In this document: in pieces, positions 44,035-52,532 of the stretch
Numbering within the stretch: the first letter of the stretch is position 1
How the letters are laid out: each line of letters opens with the position of its first letter
Source of the DNA: SUP05 sp964577715
GTDB taxonomy: Bacteria; Pseudomonadota; Gammaproteobacteria; PS1; Pseudothioglobaceae
Length of the DNA stretch: 64,000 bases
Reading direction: 5' to 3'
NCBI GenBank assembly: GCA_964577715.1
Contig: CAZOAA010000004.1
Coordinates: 1-64,000 of the forward strand
The notes under the pieces: generated by a model
The model's input: the letters and a program-made list of their open reading frames with translations, nothing else
Database searches by the model: none
Told to the model about the DNA's origin: nothing
Made by a program: the position numbers and the translations under genes

Positions 44035-44991
44035 ATGTTGAACGATTTTTACAATTACTGCCTATCAACAAAATTATCAAACTCATGCCATCAATTAATT
44101 GACTTATCGAAACAATCATTTTTAGTTAATAACGGCAACATTCCTAAATGGGAAAAAGCCATAGAGGATATTAAATCTCAACCAAAAGGTGAGTTGAATT
44201 ACCAAGCACCCTATTTAAAAATTAATTCAAATGGCATTGGTAAAGACCAACTAGAACACTCTCTAAAACAACTAATGCCCTGGAGAAAAGGCCCGTATAA
44301 AATCGGCAATTTATCTGTTGATAGTGAATGGCGTGGTGATATGAAATGGGATAGAGTTCTGCCGCACATTCAGCCACTAAAAGGAAAAATAGTGCTAGAT
44401 GTTGGCGCTGGTAACGGCTACTTTACTTATTTAATGGCAATGGCTGGTGCTAAAGTTGCACTTGGTATTGAGCCATTCTTATTGTTTAATTATCAGTTCC
44501 AAGCAATACGAACGCTAATTAATAACTCACCTAATGCCTTTATATTGCCACTTCGCTTGGAAGATGTGCCCAGTCAAGCAGTATTTGATACGGTATTTTC
44601 AATGGGGGTTTTGTATCATCAAAAAGACCATATGTTGCATTTACAACAGCTAAAAAATGCACTGGCAAACAATGGTGAACTAATTTTAGAAACACTGGTT
44701 ATTGACAAAAAACATGGTGATCAAATAATTCCGGAAGACCGTTACGCTAGAATGCGCAATGTTTGGTGTTTGCCTTCAACAGAAACACTACACAGTTGGT
44801 TAGAAGAATCTGGATTTAATAATATCAAACTTATTGATGTTACAAAAACCACACCAGAAGAACAGCGAGCAACACATTGGATTGGCGATAATACTCAATC
44901 TCTGCAAAACTTCCTTAATCCTAACGACGACAATTTAACCATTGAAGGTTTGCCAGCACCCCTACGTGCAACCTTCATCTGCAAAGTTTAA
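44035..44991 (+). CDS. cmoB: tRNA U34 carboxymethyltransferase CmoB
   Basis: A 318-residue methyltransferase-fold enzyme that uses carboxy-SAM to complete the cmo5U34 wobble modification. It has the typical LMPWRKGPYKIG segment, DSEWRGDMKWDRV, the SAM-binding VLDVGAGNGYFTYLM and GVLYHQKDHMLHLQQLK. The start ATG at 44035 removes an implausible N-terminal extension. Its partner CmoA, which makes carboxy-SAM, is not in the window. The ZnuA-like gene follows after 16 bases. Confidence 0.95.
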   Translation: MLNDFYNYCLSTKLSNSCHQLIDLSKQSFLVNNGNIPKWEKAIEDIKSQPKGELNYQAPYLKINSNGIGKDQLEHSLKQLMPWRKGPYKIGNLSVDSEWRGDMKWDRVLPHIQPLKGKIVLDVGAGNGYFTYLMAMAGAKVALGIEPFLLFNYQFQAIRTLINNSPNAFILPLRLEDVPSQAVFDTVFSMGVLYHQKDHMLHLQQLKNALANNGELILETLVIDKKHGDQIIPEDRYARMRNVWCLPSTETLHSWLEESGFNNIKLIDVTKTTPEEQRATHWIGDNTQSLQNFLNPNDDNLTIEGLPAPLRATFICKV

Positions 44992-45007
44992 AGGTATAAT
45001 TGTCTCG

Positions 45008-45832
45008 ATGTTACGCATAGTATTGCCCTTCTTATTTTTTCTCTCGTCAAATATATTTGCAGATATAAAAATCGTTGCAAGTATCAAGCCGATTCACTCT
45101 ATTGCAAGCTCTATAACTCAAGGTGTAGGTAAGGTTGATTTGCTTCTAGATTCTAGACAATCAGCACATTATTTTCACCTTAAACCATCACAAATGACTT
45201 TAATAAATAATGCAGATCTAGTTATTGCTATCAACCCTAAAATGGAGCAAGGCCTAAATAAAGCATTAAAGAACCTAGACAAAGACAAGATTGTTTACAT
45301 GGTTAAAGATAATAAACTTAATCAAAATTATCACACGTGGATAGATATCAATAAAATGCAAAAATTTGCTAAAAAACTTACCTTGAAACTGTCTAGTATT
45401 TATCCGAAGCATAAAGATATTTTTGTAAAGAACCTTGCAAAACTAAATCAAAGTTTGGAAAATATTAATACAGATATAAAACACCAACTAGAAAAGTACA
45501 AAAACAAACCTTTAATCATGTATGCAAATGCGCTAGAGCATTTTGTAAACTCTAACGAGTTAAATTCTGTAGGCATGGTTGTTGTATACCATCATCAAAG
45601 ATTAAGTATTAAAAGCATAATAAATGCTAGAAAAATAATCAAAAATACAAATGTAGGTTGCCTATTGTCATCAATAGAAATTCCAGAAAAACGCATCAAT
45701 TCCATTACAGAGGATTTAACAATTAACAATTCAAGTATTGATATTATTGGGTTTGATGAAAATAAAGGCACCAGTTTATATGCAAATCTAATACACAACA
45801 TTGCCAACAAAGTAGAACAATGTCTCAAGTAA
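45008..45832 (+). CDS. Zinc/manganese ABC transporter substrate-binding protein, ZnuA-like
   Basis: A 274-residue periplasmic metal-binding protein of cluster A-I. A signal peptide (MLRIVLPFLFFLSSNIFA) is followed by IVASIKPIHSIASSI and the ligand His in SAHYFHLKPSQ; a second His is in YHTWIDINKM and a third candidate in YHHQRLS. The His-rich loop typical of ZnuA is absent. No permease or ATPase gene is adjacent, and it sits between cmoB and bioC, so it is an orphan. Metal preference is not clear from sequence. Confidence 0.82.
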   Translation: MLRIVLPFLFFLSSNIFADIKIVASIKPIHSIASSITQGVGKVDLLLDSRQSAHYFHLKPSQMTLINNADLVIAINPKMEQGLNKALKNLDKDKIVYMVKDNKLNQNYHTWIDINKMQKFAKKLTLKLSSIYPKHKDIFVKNLAKLNQSLENINTDIKHQLEKYKNKPLIMYANALEHFVNSNELNSVGMVVVYHHQRLSIKSIINARKIIKNTNVGCLLSSIEIPEKRINSITEDLTINNSSIDIIGFDENKGTSLYANLIHNIANKVEQCLK

Positions 45833-46608
45833 GATCCGCTTTTAACAAAGCTTCAAACAATTATAACGATCATGCCTTTTTACAAAAAGAAATTGCCACT
45901 CGCCTAGATCAAAAACTAGAAGTTATCTCAAGTAATGCAGAAACCATTCTTGATTTAGGTGCAGGCACAGGACTACTTAGCAACCAACTATCAAAACGCT
46001 TCCTAGACTCACAACTCATTTGTTTAGACTTCGCCCAATCCGCCTTAAAGCATAACCCTTCAAACTATAAATTATGCGCAGATGCCTATCAACTGCCACT
46101 AGCTGACAACAGTACTGACATCGTTGTTTCCAATTTAATGATGCAGTGGTGCCCAGACCTTAAACAACTATTCTCAGAAATCCATAGAGTACTTAAAAAT
46201 GACGGATTGCTCTTATTCTCTACCTTTGGCCCAGATACCCTTAAAGAGCTTAAAAAGAGCTGGTCAGTAGTAGATGACGAAACCCATGTAAATACCTTTA
46301 CTGATATGCATGATATTGGCGACCAACTATTACAAAATGGCTTTCAATCACCGGTAATGGAAATGGAAACCTTAACGCTTACCTATCAAACTGTTACTGA
46401 CCTATTAAGAGATCTTAAGGTCATTGGAGCACAGACGGTAAATGCCCGTTCAAAATCATTAACGGGTAAAGACAAGTTTCAACTAATGATTCAAATATAC
46501 GAATCTTATCGACAAGATAAAAAGCTACCTGCTACTTATGAAGTGATTTATGGGCATGCTTGGAAGAGTCAAAGCAAACTAGGCAGGATTAATATAAATA
46601 ATAGTTAA
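45820..46608 (+). CDS. bioC: Malonyl-ACP O-methyltransferase BioC
   Basis: A 262-residue SAM-dependent methyltransferase that disguises malonyl-ACP to start pimelate synthesis for biotin. The start resembles BioC (VRSAFNKASNNYNDHAFLQKEI), with ILDLGAGTGLLS, NLMMQWCPDLKQLFSEIHRVL and FSTFGPDTLKELK. The 13-base overlap with the upstream gene suggests coupled translation. Other bio genes are not here. Other class I methyltransferases look similar, but the NLMMQWC and FGPDTL segments favour BioC. Confidence 0.9.
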   Translation: MSQVRSAFNKASNNYNDHAFLQKEIATRLDQKLEVISSNAETILDLGAGTGLLSNQLSKRFLDSQLICLDFAQSALKHNPSNYKLCADAYQLPLADNSTDIVVSNLMMQWCPDLKQLFSEIHRVLKNDGLLLFSTFGPDTLKELKKSWSVVDDETHVNTFTDMHDIGDQLLQNGFQSPVMEMETLTLTYQTVTDLLRDLKVIGAQTVNARSKSLTGKDKFQLMIQIYESYRQDKKLPATYEVIYGHAWKSQSKLGRININNS

Positions 46609-46660
46609 AAAAAAATAGCGAGCAAAGTCTCTATCCTTTCCCTGTTAAGTAATTATAAAT

Positions 46661-47266
46661 CTACTGCAGACTTATTGTAACTACAGGTTCTCCAGGCGAA
46701 ATGTAGCCGCCACCACCAGTAGCAGTATAAGTAAATACATTATCAAGATTAAAAGAAACGGATGATGACATGCTAGTTGTGGCAACAGTCATTTCAAATG
46801 GGGTCGTCAGTGTGACAGTTTTGGTTACAGCAGTGCCGCCATTTACAGTAACACTACCTTCGGCTGAAGCTGCTGAAGTAGCGGTAGAAACTAGAGCTGA
46901 ATTACTACTGCCAGATTGTATATCAGCAGTTGTACAGGTGGACCCCCCACTATCACTGCAAGCCTTAATTATAAATGTATCAGATACTGTCGCTCTCACC
47001 TTGGTATAACTGCCAAAAGATAATGTTACATCATCGTTAACCATAGATCCAATAGTAGCACCTGCATCAGCAGGGGCTATATCGATGGTTTTTGCTGTGC
47101 TAGATATTGTAATCCATTCATCGGTAGTACTATTATAGATTTCAATTTTATTAATAGTCATCTCATATTTACTGACATTTGCGTGTGCAATATTACCTGC
47201 AAGCGCAGTGTTTACTATTGTAAAAAAAGTTACGACTACTATTAATAAATTTTTAATAAATTTCAT
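46661..47266 (-). CDS. Secreted Ser/Thr-rich protein coupled to an outer-membrane barrel
   Basis: A 201-residue protein with a signal peptide (about 1-23, ending TALAG). The mature part is beta-strand-like and very rich in Ser, Thr, Ala and Val (for example SNSALVSTATSAASAEGSV), with one close Cys pair (KACSDSGGSTCTT). Its N-terminal part (YEMTINKIEIYNSTTDEWITI, then SYTKVRATVSDTFII) recalls secreted beta-sandwich domains such as DUF4382; that comparison is uncertain. It starts two bases after the barrel gene's stop, with its ribosome site inside that gene, so the two are translationally coupled and may act together at the cell surface. Confidence 0.65.
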   Translation of the reverse strand: MKFIKNLLIVVVTFFTIVNTALAGNIAHANVSKYEMTINKIEIYNSTTDEWITISSTAKTIDIAPADAGATIGSMVNDDVTLSFGSYTKVRATVSDTFIIKACSDSGGSTCTTADIQSGSSNSALVSTATSAASAEGSVTVNGGTAVTKTVTLTTPFEMTVATTSMSSSVSFNLDNVFTYTATGGGGYISPGEPVVTISLQ

Positions 47267-47268
47267 AA

Positions 47269-48171
47269 TTAAGTTCCTCTGCCTACTGATACAGTAGCAT
47301 TAATAGTCTTTTCCAAGACAATTTCATGTCTCCTTTCAACAGGTTGCAACAATCTTGTTCTCAAGTTTTTTGGTTTGTGCCAAGCGCCTTCCTGATTACC
47401 AAATGTATATTTAAGTTTAGCAAAACTTCTTTCTTTATCGTTTTTACCATATTTTTCCTTTTCCATTGTACGGCCAACTTCTAATATGATATTACTAGTT
47501 ACAGGATAGATAGCACGAATCCGATTATCCTTATAATCATTCACGCCATCAGTAACAGTATCAAACTCAGAATGAGAAAGGTAGATCTTTAAATTTTTAT
47601 CAAATGGAATAATTGACCCGCCAACTTCAACATCCCACCCATCAAGTGCTTCTTCAAACTCATCTGTTCTTATCTCCTTTCTATTAGAGAGAGTGTTATA
47701 AGAATTTGCCCTTGCTTCATAATCATTAGAAATAGCCTCTAGACCAAATCCTGACCTCTTATGCTCATTCTCTGCAGAATAATCATAAAATATATTTACT
47801 CCATACATCATATCTTCAGAAAATATATTTCTATAACCTAGACCCATGTTATAGCTTTTTTTAGAATTTCTAGTTCTGGCGTTTAACTGATAAAACACCA
47901 TATCGTTTTTAGAGTTGTGCTGCATTATTGGCTGAACAGTCTCCAGCTCAATTGTTGGTTTGTAGTTTTCTTCAATTTGAAGCTCGATTGAAGTTCTGCT
48001 TAGCCAATCTGGTGCATTTTCATAAAGTGAAGTTTTTCCTGCACTAATCGTTTTATTGATAAGATCTGTAAGAACTGGCTCTGTTTCACCACCTGCCGCA
48101 ACATTAAACGACAAACCTAATACAACTGCCATTGCAGTACTGAGTGCTGTAATTTTGATTTTTTTGTTCAT
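47269..48171 (-). CDS. Inverse autotransporter (intimin/invasin-type) beta-barrel without passenger
   Basis: A 300-residue outer-membrane protein. After a signal peptide (MNKKIKITALSTAMAVVLGLS, with the VAAG site) and a short periplasmic segment, it carries the intimin/invasin beta-barrel: YNMGLGYRNIFSEDMMYGVNIFYDY, HKRSGFGLEAISNDYEARANSY, IYPVTSNIILEVG, and the closing segment ending ERRHEIVLEK. Normal family members continue with Ig-like adhesin domains for hundreds of residues; this one stops 12 residues after the barrel. It may be a truncated adhesin or a stand-alone translocator for the coupled protein. Confidence 0.82.
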   Translation of the reverse strand: MNKKIKITALSTAMAVVLGLSFNVAAGGETEPVLTDLINKTISAGKTSLYENAPDWLSRTSIELQIEENYKPTIELETVQPIMQHNSKNDMVFYQLNARTRNSKKSYNMGLGYRNIFSEDMMYGVNIFYDYSAENEHKRSGFGLEAISNDYEARANSYNTLSNRKEIRTDEFEEALDGWDVEVGGSIIPFDKNLKIYLSHSEFDTVTDGVNDYKDNRIRAIYPVTSNIILEVGRTMEKEKYGKNDKERSFAKLKYTFGNQEGAWHKPKNLRTRLLQPVERRHEIVLEKTINATVSVGRGT

Positions 48172-48420
48172 GCGTTCCCCGAATGAATTTACGATCCAAC
48201 TTTGAATTATATATAAGGATATCTCTTGGCAGGCAAAAAAAACAATAAAAAATTTGAAAATTATTGAAATAGCGCCAATTTACTATTAAAAGACAATCTT
48301 TTGATGTCTAAAAACGACTTTTTTTAAGAGAAAAACGTTAATTTAGACTGGCTAACATTGTGCTATATGCCCTGCACATAACACAACTTAAAAATTTATG
48401 AAATTTTGTAAATGAATGTT

Positions 48421-48550
48421 TTAGAACAACGAAAGTGCGAGTTTCATCCAAAAATCTGGGAATAGGACAACCACTAAGATCAATATAGCGTTAATTGATA
48501 AAACTAACTTCATATCCACTGGCGCAGTGATAGCAATATCTTGCTCAGCA
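48421..48550 (-). pseudogene. Duplicated 3' end of nuoN
   Basis: A 130-base direct repeat of 49547-49676, with 8 differences and no indels, encoding the last 42 residues of NuoN plus stop on the same strand (AEQDIAITAPVDMKLVLSIN onwards). Most differences are silent: the stop is TAA instead of TAG and only one residue changes (Val for Gly). There is no start or upstream part, so it is a fragment. Confidence 0.92.
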
Positions 48551-48694
48551 TGCAAAGCAATTCTTGATAGGAACATCGCCAATGGTGCGCCAATTACACT
48601 TGAACTGTATTCAGGTGATAATCACACACTTTCTACATCAGCAGAAAATGATTCTTGGAATAAGGTGTTTGGATTTCTTAAGTCACGCCTTTAA
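48551..48694 (+). pseudogene. Fragment of an alpha/beta-hydrolase C-terminus
   Basis: The plus strand encodes about 47 residues ending in TAA that look like the end of an alpha/beta hydrolase (dienelactone hydrolase or S9 peptidase type): NGAPITLELYSGDNHT, with the catalytic-His-like NH, then the final helix WNKVFGFLKSRL. The rest of the gene is missing; the fragment joins the duplicated nuoN end directly. Bases 48678-48837 downstream contain only short, broken frames on the minus strand, for example one ending FTGPIKGVT at 48678, which I cannot assign. Confidence 0.5.
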
Positions 48695-48837
48695 TAGGTC
48701 CTGTAAACCAGATTGTGTAAAGTCCTCGTTCATCAATCAAACGTAATCCATCATGACAAACTTAAAAAGTAATACTTTTAAACTCGCCTAGAGAAATACC
48801 ATCAAGCTGGTACAAGAGCAAAACTTTCTTCTAAAAA

Positions 48838-49131
48838 TTAGTGAATGTCGATTCTACCAGTTGTAACTTTATGCAATATATGGCCAATATAGGTCTGGTA
48901 AGGCATGCCTTCATTCATGGCAATGGCTTTTAATCGATCAATATCATCTTCTAAGAGACGAATACTAATAGATTTCTTTTTAGATAATTTTTTAATGGTA
49001 TTTTTTGCAGCCTCTTGTAATGATGCACTTAGTTCATCGAACTCGCCTTGAGCAAGTTTAATAAATTTACCTTCTTCATAACTTTGAATAGATTCCAATT
49101 CTTCTTGTGTTTCAATGATTGAATTTTTCAT
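48838..49131 (-). CDS. BrnA/CopG-like antitoxin
   Basis: A 97-residue protein with a C-terminal ribbon-helix-helix region (KSISIRLLEDDIDRLKAIAMNEGMPYQTYIGHIL) as in CopG/BrnA antitoxins, and an acidic helical N-terminus. An AGGAG site precedes its ATG. It starts within the stop of the toxin gene (TAATG), so the two are coupled. RHH antitoxins bind their own promoter and repress it. Confidence 0.85.
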   Translation of the reverse strand: MKNSIIETQEELESIQSYEEGKFIKLAQGEFDELSASLQEAAKNTIKKLSKKKSISIRLLEDDIDRLKAIAMNEGMPYQTYIGHILHKVTTGRIDIH

Positions 49132-49400
49132 TATTTACTCCTAAGGTGTTTTTTAGTTTGTTTTCTACTTGGAAATATGGTTTTCAAAAAATACACTTCT
49201 TCATTTTTCACAAAAGGTACAACATAAGCATAATTACTAATATTAACAACTAAACAATATTGATTATCAAAATTTTGACTTGGATTTTTTGCTATTTCAA
49301 GCAGGTTTCCATTGTTAATACTGGTAACTACATCTTCAAAACATACATTTCTGTGTTCAATCAAAAGCTTATTTTTGTCCTCACTCCAGTCAAGTTCCAT
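49131..49400 (-). CDS. BrnT-family toxin (DUF497)
   Basis: An 89-residue protein with the BrnT pattern: LDWSEDKNKLLIEHRNVCFEDVV at the N-terminus, a central beta strand (YCLVVNISNYAYVVPFV), and the closing FLKTIFPSRKQTKK. BrnT toxins are RNase-like proteins neutralised by the adjacent BrnA. Toxin-first order fits BrnTA. The module lies in the segment between nuoN and its duplicated end, next to gene remnants. Confidence 0.85.
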   Translation of the reverse strand: MELDWSEDKNKLLIEHRNVCFEDVVTSINNGNLLEIAKNPSQNFDNQYCLVVNISNYAYVVPFVKNEEVYFLKTIFPSRKQTKKHLRSK

Positions 49401-49546
49401 CTTGCAATATTAATATTTTTATATATACATTGTACATGCATTAAATGTAGTTATGCACATTTTTTAAAATCTAATAAATAAGTAAAGAAAAAATACCAGT
49501 TAAGTTAGATCTCTAGTATTGATAAAACTCAGTATAAGCAGGACTT
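49401..49546 (-). promoter_or_regulatory. Intergenic region with likely toxin-antitoxin promoter/operator
   Basis: Upstream of the toxin ATG the minus strand has AT-rich sequence including TGTATATATA as a possible -10 and a TGTACA palindrome within ATGCATGTACAATG. RHH antitoxins typically bind such palindromes. I cannot define the site further. Confidence 0.35.
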
Positions 49547-51001
49547 CTAGAACAACGAAAGTGCCAATTTCATCCAGAAATCTGGGAACAGACCAACCAC
49601 TAAGATCAATATAGCGTTAATTGATAAAACTAACTTCATATCCACTGGCGCAGTGATAGCAATATCTTGTTCAGCATCATTAAAGTACATAGACTTGATA
49701 ATTTGTAAATAGTAGTAAGCACTAATCACGGCAAAGATAACAGCAATAATAGCAATGGTTACAAAGCCGGCAGATACAACTTGCTGTAGGATAAAAAATT
49801 TGGAATAAAACCCTATCATTGGCGGTACACCTGCCATCGACAGCATGATCACAAGCATCATTAAAGCAAACCAAGGTGAGTGCTTACTTAGGCCTTTATA
49901 ATCAGAAATTTCCTCTGCCTCAAAGCCTTTTTTGTTTAAAAGAATGATCACCCCGAAAGCGGCCAAACTCATTAGCACATACACAAGTACATAGAATACT
50001 GCAGCGCCATAACCGGTAATTACACCAGTAACAAAACCCAGCATGATAAAGCCAATGTGTGAAATTGTTGAATACGCTAACATACGCTTGATGTTGGTTT
50101 GCATAAGCGCTACTACTGAACCTAGTGCAATGGATAAGAGTGCCAATGCCATAAATAGATCCGACCAATAAGGGTGCATTGCGCCAAGACCATCGATTAA
50201 GATACGTACTAGCATTGCTACTGCGGCGATTTTAGGCACTGTAGATAAAAACATTGTTACCGCTGTAGGAGAGCCTTGATAAACATCTGGCACCCACATA
50301 TGAAATGGCACTGCACCAAGTTTGAAAGCAATACCAATCACCAAAAATACTAGGCCAAAATTAATAATAAGTGTTTCTCTTGAGCCAAGATTAGCATCTG
50401 ATGCAAATGCAGAGATTTCACTAATATTAAGACTACCGCTAATACCGTAAATCATGCTCATGCCATAAAGCAACAAACCTGAAGCGATTGCACCCAATAC
50501 AAAATACTTAAGTGCTGCTTCAATGGCACCTGACCTTTCACGTGCAATAGCAATCAGTGTATAAAGTGAAAGTGAAAGGATTTCCAAACCAAGATAAAGC
50601 GTTAATAAACTATAACCAGATACCATGACCATCATGCCCAATACAGAGAGCATAACTAGAATAAAGTACTCTCCTCTAAAGAGGGAATGCTGAGTTAAAT
50701 AATGGCGCGAGTAAACCATAGCAACCATAGTGGCGCCCATCATAAATACTTTAAATACTGAGGCCATATCATCTAGTACAAATGCGTTACCAAAAACAAT
50801 AGTTTCAGGATGGCCAATTAGATTAAAAGCTAAAACACCTGTTACTAGTAAACTAAATTGAGTCAGGTAATAAGTAACTTGTTTGAATTGTTTGGTTAAA
50901 AACAAATCAAGTAATAGCACTACAACAACAGCACTTAATAAAAATATCTCTGGCAAAGCTACCAGCAGTGATGAGTTATCAAATTGGAAAGTATTCATCA
51001 T
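49547..51001 (-). CDS. nuoN: NADH-quinone oxidoreductase subunit N
   Basis: A 484-residue antiporter-like membrane subunit of complex I, the last gene of the nuo operon. Helices typical of the ND2/ND4/ND5 family are present with the conserved GLEILSLSLYTLIA, KYFVLGAIASGLLLYG, PFHMWVPDVYQGSPTAV and MLAYSTISHIGF segments. It overlaps nuoM by four bases. Its last 130 bases are duplicated at 48421-48550. Confidence 0.96.
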   Translation of the reverse strand: MMNTFQFDNSSLLVALPEIFLLSAVVVVLLLDLFLTKQFKQVTYYLTQFSLLVTGVLAFNLIGHPETIVFGNAFVLDDMASVFKVFMMGATMVAMVYSRHYLTQHSLFRGEYFILVMLSVLGMMVMVSGYSLLTLYLGLEILSLSLYTLIAIARERSGAIEAALKYFVLGAIASGLLLYGMSMIYGISGSLNISEISAFASDANLGSRETLIINFGLVFLVIGIAFKLGAVPFHMWVPDVYQGSPTAVTMFLSTVPKIAAVAMLVRILIDGLGAMHPYWSDLFMALALLSIALGSVVALMQTNIKRMLAYSTISHIGFIMLGFVTGVITGYGAAVFYVLVYVLMSLAAFGVIILLNKKGFEAEEISDYKGLSKHSPWFALMMLVIMLSMAGVPPMIGFYSKFFILQQVVSAGFVTIAIIAVIFAVISAYYYLQIIKSMYFNDAEQDIAITAPVDMKLVLSINAILILVVGLFPDFWMKLALSLF

Positions 51002-52530
51002 AATTTAGAAGTTAGAGCTTGATGTAGAAGATGATCAATCGAAGTATGCATTACTTCAATGATTGGTTGTGGATACAAACCTACAATAAGTACTGCTGCT
51101 GCCAATATAGCAAGAATAGCAAACTCACGGCCATTAATATCTTTTAAGGTTTTAACTGCATCATTAGTAATACCACCCCAAAATACACGTTTTACCATCC
51201 ACAAAGTATAAGCTGCGCCAACAATAAGTGTAGTTGCTGCTAATACGGCGTACCAAATATTTGCCTGTACTGCACCTAAAATAACCATAAACTCACCAAC
51301 AAAACCAGAGGTACCTGGCAAGCCCGCATTAGCCATAGCAAACAGCACTGCAAAACCAGTAAACTTAGGCATTGAATTAATAACACCGCCATAAGTAGAG
51401 ATCTCTCTTGAGTGTAAGCGGTCGTACAATACGCCTACTACCAAGAACATTGCGGCTGAAATAAAACCGTGGGAAATCATTTGTACCATTGCACCTTCAA
51501 GGCCCAATAAGGCGCCATCGACGCTGCCACCATTTAATGAAATCAGGCTGCCGTCTGCGCCCATCTTCAAAATAGAGAAAAGTGCAAATACACCTAAAGT
51601 AACAAAACCCATATGTGAGATTGAAGAATAAGCAATGAGTTTTTTCATATCTCTCTGAACCAAAGCGACAAAACCAATATAAACAATCGCAATAAGTGAT
51701 AAAACAATAACAACATCTGCAAACTCAAATGACGCATCAGGCGTAATTGGCAGTGAAAAACGGAAGAAACCATAACCGCCCATTTTTAACATAATGGCAG
51801 CTAGAATAACCGAACCACCTGTTGGTGCTTGTACGTGCGCATCGGGCAACCAAGTATGTACTGGGAACATCGGCACTTTAACCGCAAAGGCCACAAAAAA
51901 TGCCCAGAAAATATAGCTCTGCTCAGCCAAGGTTAAATTAAGATTGTGCATATCAAGAATGCTAAACGAGCCACCTTTGTTGTACATATAAATAAGTGAT
52001 ACCAACAACATTACCGACCCTAAGAAGGTATACAGGAAAAACTTAATAGCCGCATAGACACGATTATCACCACCCCAAATACCAATAATCAATAGCATTG
52101 GAATAAGTGACGCTTCCCAGAATGCGTAAAATAAAATTGCATCCAGTGCTGAAAACACACCAATAATCAGACCCTCCATCATTAGAAAAGCTGCCATATA
52201 GTGTGCGGTTCTACGTTGAATAACTTCCCAACCAGCAACAATCACTAAAATAGTTGAAAACGTTGTTAAGATAATCAGTGGCATAGAAATACCATCAACA
52301 CCAATATGATAATTAATATTGAACTGTGAAATCCATGAGGACTTCTCAACAAATTGCATTAGATGAGTTGTATTATCAAATTCAGTATAAAGATTTAACG
52401 ATAAAACAAATACAACAATAGAAATCGCAACACTTACCCAGCGAGCAGTATCGGCGCGGTTATTGCCAATCAAGACAACAAATGCCCCGCCTAAAATTGG
52501 TAGCCAAATTAATAAGCTCAATAATTCCAT
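50998..52530 (-). CDS. nuoM: NADH-quinone oxidoreductase subunit M
   Basis: A 510-residue proton-pumping subunit. Conserved parts are WISQFNINYHIGVDGISMPL, FYAFWEASLIPMLLIIGIWGG with the key Glu, FPVHTWLPDAHVQAPTGGSVILA and MKKLIAYSSISHMGFV. It lies two bases after nuoL. Confidence 0.97.
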   Translation of the reverse strand: MELLSLLIWLPILGGAFVVLIGNNRADTARWVSVAISIVVFVLSLNLYTEFDNTTHLMQFVEKSSWISQFNINYHIGVDGISMPLIILTTFSTILVIVAGWEVIQRRTAHYMAAFLMMEGLIIGVFSALDAILFYAFWEASLIPMLLIIGIWGGDNRVYAAIKFFLYTFLGSVMLLVSLIYMYNKGGSFSILDMHNLNLTLAEQSYIFWAFFVAFAVKVPMFPVHTWLPDAHVQAPTGGSVILAAIMLKMGGYGFFRFSLPITPDASFEFADVVIVLSLIAIVYIGFVALVQRDMKKLIAYSSISHMGFVTLGVFALFSILKMGADGSLISLNGGSVDGALLGLEGAMVQMISHGFISAAMFLVVGVLYDRLHSREISTYGGVINSMPKFTGFAVLFAMANAGLPGTSGFVGEFMVILGAVQANIWYAVLAATTLIVGAAYTLWMVKRVFWGGITNDAVKTLKDINGREFAILAILAAAVLIVGLYPQPIIEVMHTSIDHLLHQALTSKL

Positions 52531-52532
52531 AA

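Noticed and set aside
48564..48746. A 60-codon plus-strand frame starting within gene debris
   Set aside because: No ribosome site, and no family signature in the product; another frame there encodes the hydrolase fragment.
49260..49481. A plus-strand frame opposite the toxin gene
   Set aside because: It lies antisense to a recognisable BrnT gene and has no ribosome site.
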